The notes below the pieces were generated by a model that did not search any database, was not told the origin of the DNA, and saw only the letters and a program-made list of their open reading frames with translations. Made by a program: the position numbers and the translations under genes. 6,856 nucleotides of DNA, from the NCBI GenBank assembly GCA_030596915.1, contig JAUVSX010000169.1, forward strand, positions 1 through 6,856, given 5' to 3'. This stretch comes from Chloroflexota bacterium. Its GTDB lineage: Bacteria; Chloroflexota; Anaerolineae; B4-G1. Of this stretch, positions 1 to 6,154 are shown piece after piece; the first letter of the stretch is position 1, and each line of letters begins with the position of its first letter.

Positions 1-460
1 AGACCGAGATGAGCAGGCTGATGGTCACGGTGGCCGCCGCGACATTCGGTCTGTAGAACTGGACGTGGCCAGTCCACTCGACGATGTTGACCGGGATGAG
101 GCTCACGATCAGCAGACCAAGCGTCACGCACCAACCGAACGCGACGCCTACTAGCAGCTTACCGAACAGGATTGCTCGGTCTGGCAGGCGACTAGCCAAC
201 AGCGTCTCCAGCGTGTGGCGCTCTCGCTCGTCAGCGAAAGACTCCGGGATCATCGTGCCAACGAGGATCAGGGGGATGATCACGGCAGCAAGTACCGGAA
301 ACGCCGTGCTCAGCCACTCGCCCCCAAACTGAATGGGCATCACGATCGCGATCAAGACGACTGGAACGACCAGAGTAAGGATTGCCCTCGTCCGGCTGCC
401 CCGGAGTCGAAGCAGACCTTTCCTCTCTTTCCAAACCATGGTCAGGATGTCTTGCGTCAT
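1..460 (-). CDS. ABC-2 type transporter permease, N-terminal part (runs off left edge)
   Basis: This is the membrane subunit of an ABC exporter, partner of the ATPase encoded just upstream. The frame stays open for 153 codons from ATG at 460-458 to the window edge. The product starts MTQDILTMVWKERKGLL, typical of ABC-2 permeases, where a cytoplasmic amphipathic start precedes the first membrane helix. Hydrophobic segments lie near residues 26-45, 53-74 and 100-124, and another begins near 140. The loop ERERHTLETLLASRLPD (residues 79-94) followed by ILFGKLL is the cytoplasmic coupling motif commonly seen in the NatB/ABC-2 group. The start is supported by a GGAGGAGG Shine-Dalgarno inside the end of the ATPase gene and by the ATGA overlap (457-460) with the ATPase stop, which implies translational coupling. 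Substrate is unknown; drug, ion or lipid export are family possibilities. The C-terminal half is outside the window. Confidence 0.88.
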   Translation of the reverse strand, partial: MTQDILTMVWKERKGLLRLRGSRTRAILTLVVPVVLIAIVMPIQFGGEWLSTAFPVLAAVIIPLILVGTMIPESFADERERHTLETLLASRLPDRAILFGKLLVGVAFGWCVTLGLLIVSLIPVNIVEWTGHVQFYRPNVAAATVTISLLISV

Positions 461-1401
461 CGCGCCTCCTCCATCAGCGTCATGAAGACCTCCTCCAAGC
501 TAGCCTTCCCGCGCCGGACCTCTTCAACCTCGACACCAGCCCCGACGAGCAAGCTCACGAGCGGCGCGGCGTCCGCCTCGTGGCGAAGATCAATCACCAC
601 GTGGCCGTTGTTGGCGTCTACCTCCGCGACTTCGGGGCGCGCCCTCAACTGAGCCAGCGCCTCGGCGCCGAAGCCGCGTCCGAAGACTTCGACCCGGGGG
701 CCGCCAGTCCGGGCGCGCAGCTCGTCGGGACTGCCAACCGCTACCAGCTTGCCCTGGCGAATGACGCCGACCCGGCTGCACAGCCTCTCCGCCTCAGCCA
801 TATTGTGGGTAGTCAGAAAAACCGTCACGCCTTCGCGGGTGGCAAGGTCAACCAAGTCATCGCGAACTGCCGCTGCGGATGGTACGTCGAGGCCGGCAGT
901 CGGCTCGTCCAGGAGCACCAACGCTGGACGGTGGAGAAGCGCCCTGGCCAATGCCAGCTTCTGCTGCATCCCCTCACTCCACGTACCTGCCCTATCCTTG
1001 CGCCGCTCCCAAAGACCCATCTGAGTAAGCAGCTCCTCAATGCGGGCCCGTCGATTGTCGGCGGGCAAGCCCCACACGCGTCCGTAGAACTCCAGGTTGT
1101 CCTCAGCGCTAAGCTGCTCGTAGATCCCGGAGTGCTCCAGGAGCGCGCCAGTGCGCGTGCGGACTGCATCCGCCTGGGTCTTCGTGTCGAACCCCAGGAC
1201 CTCCGCACGCCCTGCGGACGGTTCGAGCAGGCCGAGCAGAAGGCGGATCGTTGTCGTCTTCCCCGCGCCGTTCGGGCCGAGGAATCCGAAGATGGTTCCG
1301 GCCTCCACCTCAAGCGAGAGGCCATTGACCGCACGGATAGTCCCAGAAGCGCTGGCGAAATCACGCGAGAGGTTGTCAGTACGAAGGGCGATATCAGTCA
1401 T
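457..1401 (-). CDS. ABC transporter ATP-binding protein (exporter type)
   Basis: This is the cytoplasmic ATPase of an ABC-2 exporter, 314 residues, of the CcmA/DrrA/NatA-like group. Visible motifs are Walker A GPNGAGKT (42-49), signature WSEGM (141-145) in place of LSGGQ, Walker B LVLLDEP (161-167), D-loop AGLD (169-172) and the H-loop histidine in TTHNMAEAE (H199). The Q-loop position appears to be Glu or His (LLEHSG, 87-92), a substitution I recall from this subfamily. Residues from about 225 on form the extra C-terminal domain typical of these exporters, ending SLEEVFMTLMEEAR. The start at 1401 has an AGGAGGAG Shine-Dalgarno about 8 nt upstream. The gene overlaps the permease by four bases, so the two form an operon, probably driven from the extended -10 promoter at 1459-1467. 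The transported substrate cannot be read from the sequence. Confidence 0.96.
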   Translation of the reverse strand: MTDIALRTDNLSRDFASASGTIRAVNGLSLEVEAGTIFGFLGPNGAGKTTTIRLLLGLLEPSAGRAEVLGFDTKTQADAVRTRTGALLEHSGIYEQLSAEDNLEFYGRVWGLPADNRRARIEELLTQMGLWERRKDRAGTWSEGMQQKLALARALLHRPALVLLDEPTAGLDVPSAAAVRDDLVDLATREGVTVFLTTHNMAEAERLCSRVGVIRQGKLVAVGSPDELRARTGGPRVEVFGRGFGAEALAQLRARPEVAEVDANNGHVVIDLRHEADAAPLVSLLVGAGVEVEEVRRGKASLEEVFMTLMEEAR

Positions 1402-1444
1402 ACGGTCTGCTCCTCCTGTGCGCGGGATGGTCGACCTTTCCGTT

Positions 1445-1489
1445 CGATACGCACCCGAATTGTAGCATGCTCGACGCCCGAGCGTATCG
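1445..1489 (-). promoter_or_regulatory. Extended -10 promoter for the ABC operon, flanked by an inverted repeat
   Basis: On the minus strand, TGCTACAAT (1467-1459) matches the extended -10 pattern TGnTATAAT at all but one base. The -35 region at 17-18 bp spacing is poor (ATACGC or GATACG), as is usual for extended -10 promoters. The predicted transcript would start near 1452, leaving a leader of about 50 nt before the ATPase ATG at 1401. Perfect 8-bp inverted arms, CGATACGC at 1445-1452 and GCGTATCG at 1482-1489, bracket the -10, one around +1 to +8 and the other at about -30 to -37. This could be a split operator. The promoter call is moderate; the operator is inference. Confidence 0.5.
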
Positions 1490-1687
1490 GCCAGTCCGGG
1501 GATTCAAGCATTGTGCAGGTGGCCGATTCCGATATTGGCCAGGTGGCCAGGGTTACGTGGCCCCAGGACGGCGGCTCGCAGAGCGCGGAATGGAATCCGC
1601 GGCTACATTCGCCTTCTTCCATTGGGTGCGGCCCGGCGGCCTCCCACGAGCCGCCGAGCCACGCCGAGCTGCCAGTGGAATGATGCG
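1490..1687. other. Intergenic stretch upstream of the ABC operon, no gene seen
   Basis: Together with 1402-1489 this makes a 286-bp gap between the ABC ATPase and the oxidoreductase. Open frames crossing it give low-complexity, Arg/Ser/Pro-rich translations with no recognisable fold, so I call none. It contains four TGGCC pentamers (1520, 1536, 1544, 1558), two of them within a perfect tandem TGGCCAGG repeat at 1536-1551. It also holds a GC hairpin (1634-1656) that may belong to the 3' end of the oxidoreductase transcript. Confidence 0.5.
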
Positions 1688-1699
1688 CTATGGAGCGCA
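1634..1699 (-). terminator. Hairpins at the 3' end of the oxidoreductase gene, possible weak terminator
   Basis: Two perfect stems lie at or after the oxidoreductase stop (TAG at 1690-1688). TGCGCT/AGCGCA (1684-1689 with 1694-1699) has a 4-nt loop and spans the stop codon. CGGCGGC/GCCGCCG (1634-1640 with 1650-1656) has a 9-nt loop and lies about 30 nt downstream. Neither is followed by a U-tract on the minus strand, so neither is a standard intrinsic terminator. They could stabilise the mRNA 3' end or pause polymerase before the separate ABC promoter. Confidence 0.25.
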
Positions 1700-2857
1700 G
1701 TCGATGACGCGTCCGGTCTCCGCTGACTCGACGATGGCGCAGACGATCTGCGTCTGCCTCAGTCCATCGACAATCGTGGGCAAGGGGCCCCACTCCGTCC
1801 ACGAGGAGGGAGTGAGCGGATCCGCAAGGAGTGCGTCGATGAAGCCACGACCCACTCGCCACCAGTCGAGCGGGTTCTCGAAGGTCTCGAAGCCGCGCGC
1901 CAGCGCGCCGCCGCCGGCGACCAACTCGCCGGCTGTGGGGCTGGGGCGGTGTATGAGCGCTCGGATGTTGACGCCGAGGGTTAGCAGCTTCTGATGGTGG
2001 TCAAGGTGCTCCGCTGTCGTCAGATCACTGCGCACGTTGGCGCGCCAGCCCTCCAACTCCCCGAAGCCCGGGCGCTTGATGTACGCCAGGTAACCCTGCG
2101 ATCCTGAGAACGCTAGCTTGAACTCAACCAGGCCGTCGATGTGCTTGATCCACTCCGCCCGCATGCGGAACTTGGCGCCGCTATCGAAAGTCAGGAACGC
2201 ATCATAGAGATCGGGCGTGAACCCGAGAACTTTTCGTTGCGAGATGGCGAAGACCTCCGTGACATCGGCCGGCGCCAGCACCCAGCGCAGATAGTCGCTC
2301 CCGTGGCTCATCAGGAAATGCGCGGTCGAGGAGCCCGCAGCCCATTCTTGGCTGCGCGCGCCCCACATGAGCGTGGGCACAACGATGTTGTCATCAAGGT
2401 GCACGTCACCATAGACAATCTCGCCTAGCAACCCTTGCTGGATGACGTAGTAGGTTGCCTGGTCCAGCGCCGAGCCGCGATTGGCGAAGTTGATGAAGAC
2501 CCGCGCGCCTGCCTTCTCTGCTGCCTCGTACATCGTCTCGGCGTCAGCGACCGTTGTGGCGAGGGGCTTCTCGAGGATGATCGACGGTACACCCGCGTTG
2601 AGCGTCGCCAGAACCGGGTCGAGGTGTAGCGGGTCTGGCGTCGCGATCGCGACGATGTCGAGACGATGCTCCGCAAGCATCCGCCCGTAGTCGGTGTACG
2701 CCTGGGCGCCGACCTGCGCCCCGACCTTGTCGGCCGCCTCGCTCCGGATGTCGGCCACTGCTTCTACCGAGACCTCCGGCTGCTCGTCCAGGAACCGGAC
2801 GTGCTGGCTCCCCAGAATACCCAGTCCAATCACGCCTGCCTTCAGCTTCGCGGACAT
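1688..2857 (-). CDS. Gfo/Idh/MocA family NAD(P)-dependent oxidoreductase
   Basis: This is a predicted cytoplasmic oxidoreductase of 389 residues that would act on a sugar, inositol or related polyol. The N-terminal Rossmann domain shows GLGILG (GxGxxG, residues 11-16) and an Asp at the end of the second strand (AVADIRS, D36), which favours NAD over NADP. ATPDPLH (72-78) and the diagnostic LEKPLA motif (95-100, K97 the likely catalytic or cofactor-contacting lysine) follow. The C-terminal alpha/beta domain carries AHFLMSHGSDYLRW (179-192), matching the active-site HxxD helix of the family (H185, D188). I chose ATG at 2857 because AGGAGG (2868-2863) lies 5 nt upstream; an in-frame ATG 33 nt earlier has no such site. 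Transcription probably begins near 2896 from a TTGACA-17-TAGAAT promoter. The substrate is not determinable; the divergent GH5 and MFS genes suggest a sugar released from a glycoside. Confidence 0.93.
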   Translation of the reverse strand: MSAKLKAGVIGLGILGSQHVRFLDEQPEVSVEAVADIRSEAADKVGAQVGAQAYTDYGRMLAEHRLDIVAIATPDPLHLDPVLATLNAGVPSIILEKPLATTVADAETMYEAAEKAGARVFINFANRGSALDQATYYVIQQGLLGEIVYGDVHLDDNIVVPTLMWGARSQEWAAGSSTAHFLMSHGSDYLRWVLAPADVTEVFAISQRKVLGFTPDLYDAFLTFDSGAKFRMRAEWIKHIDGLVEFKLAFSGSQGYLAYIKRPGFGELEGWRANVRSDLTTAEHLDHHQKLLTLGVNIRALIHRPSPTAGELVAGGGALARGFETFENPLDWWRVGRGFIDALLADPLTPSSWTEWGPLPTIVDGLRQTQIVCAIVESAETGRVIDCAP

Positions 2858-2902
2858 TGTCGCCTCCTTTGGGAGTGGTTTTGGGTTCAACCTGCCGCAG
2901 CC

Positions 2903-2931
2903 ATTCTACCGGACGGACGGGCCGGTGTCAA
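2903..2931 (-). promoter_or_regulatory. Near-consensus sigma-70 type promoter for the oxidoreductase
   Basis: On the minus strand the sequence reads TTGACA (2931-2926), a 17-bp spacer, then TAGAAT (2908-2903). The -35 is a perfect consensus and the -10 has one mismatch. The predicted start near 2896 gives a leader of about 39 nt containing the AGGAGG site. The spacer begins and ends with CCGG and contains a GGAC repeat, so a bound regulator is possible but unproven. Confidence 0.8.
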
Positions 2932-3250
2932 AGCTCAACTCGGTCAGGGGTGCATTTCAGTCTTGGGGCGAATGACCACTGCGAACCAGTGATCTTCCGC
3001 CACGCAGCGACCCTGCGTCGCCCACTCCCTGATTTACACCCGATCGCCCCCAAGCTGGAACACACCCGTGGCCAGAGACGGCAGAGCCTGTGCGCATCTG
3101 CCGCGTCCTCGCTGCGCGGCCGGTCTGCAGGACGTGGTCACCGACACATTCCATCACCCTCGCGGGGCTGCAGCGGGACGAGGCAAAGCCTGGCACAAGA
3201 TTGGGCTGGCCATCTGCTCCTGTTCTGCACGACGTGAATCCGGAGTTCCG
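2932..3250. other. Divergent intergenic region between two promoters, hairpin-rich, no gene seen
   Basis: About 320 bp lie between the two outward-facing promoters. Open frames across it translate to Arg/Ser/Pro/Gly-rich sequence without recognisable motifs, and I find no convincing tRNA or known RNA. Perfect inverted repeats are present. CACTG/CAGTG (2977-2991) has loop CGAAC. ACGCAG/CTGCGT (3002-3018) has loop CGACC. Both are enclosed by GGGCGA (2966-2971) and TCGCCC (3018-3023). Further right, GGCAGA/TCTGCC (3080-3085 with 3097-3102) has an outer GAC/GTC extension. CTGCAG occurs twice (near 3125 and 3168), the second inside the palindrome GCTGCAGC. These may be regulator sites, a small structured RNA, or chance in GC-rich DNA. 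Confidence 0.4.
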
Positions 3251-3279
3251 TTGACTCTTGCCTGTCAGACAGGTACAAT
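3251..3279 (+). promoter_or_regulatory. Sigma-70 type promoter with palindromic operator in the spacer, for the methyltransferase-GH5-MFS genes
   Basis: TTGACT (3251-3256), a 17-bp spacer and TACAAT (3274-3279) form a strong promoter with one mismatch in each hexamer. The spacer contains the perfect odd palindrome CCTGTCAGACAGG (3261-3273), which abuts the -10. A dimeric repressor bound there would block RNA polymerase, so this looks like an operator; no candidate regulator gene is in the window. Predicted start is near 3286. Confidence 0.78.
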
Positions 3280-3285
3280 CCCGCT

Positions 3286-3528
3286 GTCGACGATCGAGGC
3301 GCGCTGGAGCACCTCCTCGGCAGAGGCGAGCTCGGGGCAGTCGTTGCGCGCAGCGACCCGCCTTGGCCCCGCCAGCCGTACCAGGGCCGCGAACGCGTGT
3401 GGCCGGTCGGCAGTCAAAGGCAAGACGCCGCTGCCCAGAGCCTGATAGCGGCGGCATTGGCGGAGGCAAGCGATCGGCTCGGCCCAGAAAGAAAGCCGGC
3501 GGCGGGAGAGCGACCCGCAAGGAGGGCG
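3286..3528 (+). promoter_or_regulatory. Long GC-rich 5' leader with several potential hairpins
   Basis: From the predicted start near 3286 to the methyltransferase ATG at 3529 there are about 243 nt. Possible stems are GTCGTTG/CAGCGAC (3340-3357, 7 bp with one G-U, loop CGCG), enclosed by GGGGC/GCCCC (3334-3338 with 3366-3370). Others are CGCCGCT/AGCGGCG (3426-3432 with 3447-3453), CGGCT/AGCCG (3475-3479 with 3494-3498) and GCGGG/CCCGC (3502-3506 with 3514-3518). The last ends immediately before the AAGGAGG ribosome binding site (3519-3525). I see no T-box, SAM or SAH riboswitch consensus. The methyltransferase frame is open through the leader back to 3238, so a non-canonical N-terminal extension cannot be fully excluded. 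Confidence 0.4.
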
Positions 3529-4167
3529 ATGGCTGCTCAGAGCGCCAGCCAGTATGATGATGCATATGGCTCGGAGGGATTCTACTGGGGCAAGAAGCCC
3601 TCGTCCCTGTGCGACCGAGTCGTAGAGTTGGCAGGGCCTGGCGTTGAGCGCGAGCCTACCCTGATCGACCTGGGCTGCGGAGAGGGACGAGACGCAGTCA
3701 CCTTCGCCAGAAACGGGTTTCGCGTCACCGCGGTCGATCTGTCTCTCCCAGGCCTGGAGAAACTGGCCCGCTACGCCCAGGAAGAGGGACTCCACGTCGA
3801 TACTGCCCAGGCCGACGTCAGGGAGTTCCAGCTCGAGCAATCCTACGCTGTCGTGTTCTCGACAGGACTGGTGCATTATCTTCTCCCGGCTACCAGGCTT
3901 GCGCGGTTCGAGCACCTGAAGCAACACACCACCGCAGCGGGCATTCACGCTCACTCCGCCCTGGTGAGCAAACCCTTCCTGCCAGCAGCGCCCGACGCGG
4001 GCCCAGACGTTGTCCTCTTCAGATCCGGTGAACTGATGGGCTACTTCTGGGATTGGGAGATACTCTACACCGCCGAAGATCTGTTCGACTGCACGTCAGG
4101 TGGCATTCCCCACAGGCACGCCATCGACCGGATCATCGCGCGGAGGTATGCAGGTGCGGGACGGTAG
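3529..4167 (+). CDS. Class I SAM-dependent methyltransferase, TehB-like
   Basis: This is a predicted soluble methyltransferase of 212 residues using S-adenosylmethionine. The start MAAQSASQYDDAYG with FYWGKKPS (18-25) is typical of the small TehB-like group. Motif I is LIDLGCGEGRDAV (45-57), the acidic residue after strand 2 is D70 (TAVDLS), ADVREF (95-100) is the adenine-contact region and VVFSTGLVHYL (108-118) is the motif IV strand. The end, ELMGYFWDWEILY (168-180) with GGIPHRHAIDRIIARR (191-206), is characteristic of this family. I chose ATG at 3529 for its AAGGAGG site three bases upstream and the family-like N-terminus; a GTG at 3397 in frame lacks support. TehB proteins methylate tellurite or selenite, but many relatives have other or unknown acceptors. 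It is the first gene after the plus-strand promoter and probably shares a transcript with the GH5 gene 97 bp downstream. Confidence 0.9.
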   Translation: MAAQSASQYDDAYGSEGFYWGKKPSSLCDRVVELAGPGVEREPTLIDLGCGEGRDAVTFARNGFRVTAVDLSLPGLEKLARYAQEEGLHVDTAQADVREFQLEQSYAVVFSTGLVHYLLPATRLARFEHLKQHTTAAGIHAHSALVSKPFLPAAPDAGPDVVLFRSGELMGYFWDWEILYTAEDLFDCTSGGIPHRHAIDRIIARRYAGAGR

Positions 4168-4264
4168 CGGCTGGGGAGGTGGCAGGGGCGAGTCGGGCCT
4201 CTGTGGGCGCCCGGCAGGACCACCGAGGACAGGGCGAGCGGCGAGAAGAGGGCAGTACGAATAG
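4168..4264 (+). other. Short intergenic gap between methyltransferase and glycosidase
   Basis: This 97-bp purine- and G-rich spacer shows no promoter and no terminator. It contains closely spaced G runs at 4173-4188 that could in principle form a two-tetrad quadruplex. The near-repeats CAGGGGCGAG and CAGGGCGAG flank a C-rich middle. The only ribosome binding candidate for the next gene is AGAGGG (4247-4252), about 12 nt from the ATG, which is distant and weak. Confidence 0.4.
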
Positions 4265-6154
4265 ATGATTACCGATGGCACACGGCTTAAGGACGACCGG
4301 GGGCGCACCCTGATGCTGCGAGGAGTCAACCTCGGTGGTAGCAGCAAGGTGCCATTCACCCCCAATGGGGCGACCCATCTGCGAGATGGTTTCTACGAGC
4401 ATCGCAACGTCTCCTTCGTCGGCCGGCCGTTCCCCGTGGAGGAAGCGGACGAGCACTTCGAACGGCTGCGAGCGTGGGGGTTCACGTTCCTGCGCTTCCT
4501 CGTCACGTGGGAGGCGATTGAGCACGCCGGACCCGGCATCTACGACGAAGCGTATCTCGGCTATGTGCGCGAAATCGTCGAGACGGCAGGGGAGCACGGC
4601 ATTGACCTGTACGTGGACCCCCACCAGGATGTTTGGGGTCGTCTATGCGGCGGGGATGGCGCTCCGGGCTGGACTATCGAGGCGGTCGGCATGGATGCGA
4701 CACGGTTCCCGGAGACCGGCGCCGCAATCATTCACTGCATCCACGGCGAGCCGTTCTCACATATGTGTTGGCCGACGAACAATACCAAGCTGGCGGCGGC
4801 GACGATGTTTACGCTGTTCTTCGGCGGGAGTAGCTTCGCCCCCAAGACAGAGGTGCACGGCGAGCCGGTGCAGGAGTTCCTCCAGCGTCATTACATTGAG
4901 GCGCTGAAGCAAGTAGCATGTCGACTCAGGGGCTTGCCGAATGTCGTGGGCTACGGAACGATGAACGAGCCCTCGGCGGGATACATCGGGCAGGGCGATG
5001 TACGCAGGTGGGATGCCACGGTCAAGCTGCACTTGCGGCAGTCCCCCACCCCGTTCGAGGGAATGGTACTCGGCGCCGGCTACCCCCGAAAGGTGGGCCT
5101 CTATGCCTGGCGCTGGGCCGGCTTCAGGCGCGTTGGGCGGCGAATAGTCAACCCGGAGGGGCTGCGCATCTGGAAGGAGGGCTGCGACCCCATCTGGCGG
5201 GCCAACGGTGTCTGGGACGTCGACGCGCAGGGCGATCCGTTCGCAGCGCGGCCGGACCACTTCGGACAACTAGGCGGAAAGGCCGTTGATTTCGCCAACG
5301 ACTACTTCCGCCCGTTCGCAAACCGCTACGCCCGTGAGCTCCGCTCCGTTGACCCCAACTCGATCATCTTTGTCGAAGGCGTGCCCAACGACACGCCCCC
5401 GCGCTGGGGACCCGACGACGCACCGAACATCGTCCACGCGCCCCACTGGTACGACGGCTTGACGATGCTGTACAAACGTTTCATCCCTCACGTAGGCGCG
5501 GACCCGCGCCGCGGCAGGTTCGTCATCGGCCGAAAGCGGTCACAGAGGTCGCGCGCCGATCAACTAGCCTACCTGAGGGACTGGTCGGCTCAGGAGATGG
5601 GCGGCGTTCCGACGCTCCTCGGTGAGTTCGGCCTGCCCCTCGACCTGCAAGACGGGCGGGCATATCGCACGGGCGACTTCTCACACCAGATTGAGGCCCT
5701 GGACGCCACCTACCAGGCGTTGGACGCGAATCTTCTCAGCGGCACGTTGTGGAACTACACCGCTGACAACGACAATCGGTGGGGCGATCAATGGAACAAC
5801 GAGGACTACTCCATCTTCAGCCGTGACCAGCAGACTGACCCGAGTGACATCGACTCCGGCGGTCGCGCGCTGGGCGCGGTCGTGCGGCCGTACCCAGCCA
5901 AGACATCCGGTGAGCCGCTGCGCATGCACTTCGATGTGCAGAGCGGGGCGTTCGAATTCGAATTCCGGGATGATCCGACGGTGAGCGCCCCCACAGAGCT
6001 GTTCGTCCCCAACGGCCGCTACCCCGATGGATACGTGGTGGAGGTGTCTGACGGGGAGTATGAGCTAAACGCCGAGGAGCAGATACTCACCTACCGGCCG
6101 AGCCGACACAGGCAGTGCCACACCGTGCGCATTCGGAGACGCACCAAAGTATGA
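4265..6154 (+). CDS. Glycoside hydrolase family 5, glucosylceramidase/steryl-glucosidase-like
   Basis: This is a predicted retaining beta-glycosidase of 629 residues. The N-terminus LKDDRGRTLMLRGVNLGGSS (8-27) opens a (beta/alpha)8 barrel. YVDPHQDVWG (116-125) and GDGAPGWTIEAVG (130-142) closely resemble the endoglycoceramidase and fungal GH5_12 group (glucosylceramidase, steryl glucosidase). The acid/base is E235 in TMNEP, the nucleophile E454 in LLGEFG, with HAPHWYD (391-397) and LWNYTADND (495-503) lining the site. Residues from about 540 form a small beta-rich C-terminal domain as in that group. No signal peptide or membrane segment is visible, so it should act in the cytoplasm, unlike secreted cellulases. 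An in-frame stop directly precedes ATG 4265, fixing the start, although its ribosome binding site is weak. Its stop overlaps the MFS start (ATGA). The substrate could be a glucosylceramide, steryl or flavonoid glucoside; family GH5 is certain, subfamily moderately so. Confidence 0.92.
   Translation: MITDGTRLKDDRGRTLMLRGVNLGGSSKVPFTPNGATHLRDGFYEHRNVSFVGRPFPVEEADEHFERLRAWGFTFLRFLVTWEAIEHAGPGIYDEAYLGYVREIVETAGEHGIDLYVDPHQDVWGRLCGGDGAPGWTIEAVGMDATRFPETGAAIIHCIHGEPFSHMCWPTNNTKLAAATMFTLFFGGSSFAPKTEVHGEPVQEFLQRHYIEALKQVACRLRGLPNVVGYGTMNEPSAGYIGQGDVRRWDATVKLHLRQSPTPFEGMVLGAGYPRKVGLYAWRWAGFRRVGRRIVNPEGLRIWKEGCDPIWRANGVWDVDAQGDPFAARPDHFGQLGGKAVDFANDYFRPFANRYARELRSVDPNSIIFVEGVPNDTPPRWGPDDAPNIVHAPHWYDGLTMLYKRFIPHVGADPRRGRFVIGRKRSQRSRADQLAYLRDWSAQEMGGVPTLLGEFGLPLDLQDGRAYRTGDFSHQIEALDATYQALDANLLSGTLWNYTADNDNRWGDQWNNEDYSIFSRDQQTDPSDIDSGGRALGAVVRPYPAKTSGEPLRMHFDVQSGAFEFEFRDDPTVSAPTELFVPNGRYPDGYVVEVSDGEYELNAEEQILTYRPSRHRQCHTVRIRRRTKV

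Noticed and set aside
382..1683. 433-codon open frame on the plus strand opposite the ABC ATPase
   Set aside because: It is antisense to an unmistakable ABC ATPase; its translation is low-complexity with no recognisable motifs, as expected for the opposite strand of a GC-rich gene.
2858..2890. Upstream ATG at 2890 for the oxidoreductase, adding 11 residues
   Set aside because: It would place the perfect AGGAGG site inside the gene, and it starts close to the predicted transcript start with no ribosome binding site of its own.
2968..3022. tRNA-like appearance on the minus strand (GGTTCG within a stem-loop)
   Set aside because: The loop has 5 rather than 7 nt, there is no anticodon arm and the total length is far too short for a tRNA.
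3238..3528. N-terminal extension of the methyltransferase, in frame back to 3238 with a GTG at 3397
   Set aside because: The extension is Ala/Arg/Pro-rich and unlike the family, whose members begin close to the chosen ATG; AAGGAGG immediately precedes 3529. Kept only as a caveat to the leader.
2957..3565. 202-codon minus-strand open frame across the divergent intergenic region
   Set aside because: Composition is Arg/Gly/Ser/Pro-rich with no domain-like pattern, it has no convincing ribosome binding site, and it runs across both the leader and promoter of the plus-strand genes.
3265..3954. 229-codon minus-strand open frame opposite the methyltransferase
   Set aside because: It is antisense to a gene with clear SAM-binding motifs and shows no motifs of its own.
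5951..5962. 12-bp palindrome TTCGAATTCGAA in the GH5 gene
   Set aside because: It encodes the alternating Phe-Glu strand FEFE in the C-terminal domain, so the repeat is explained by coding.
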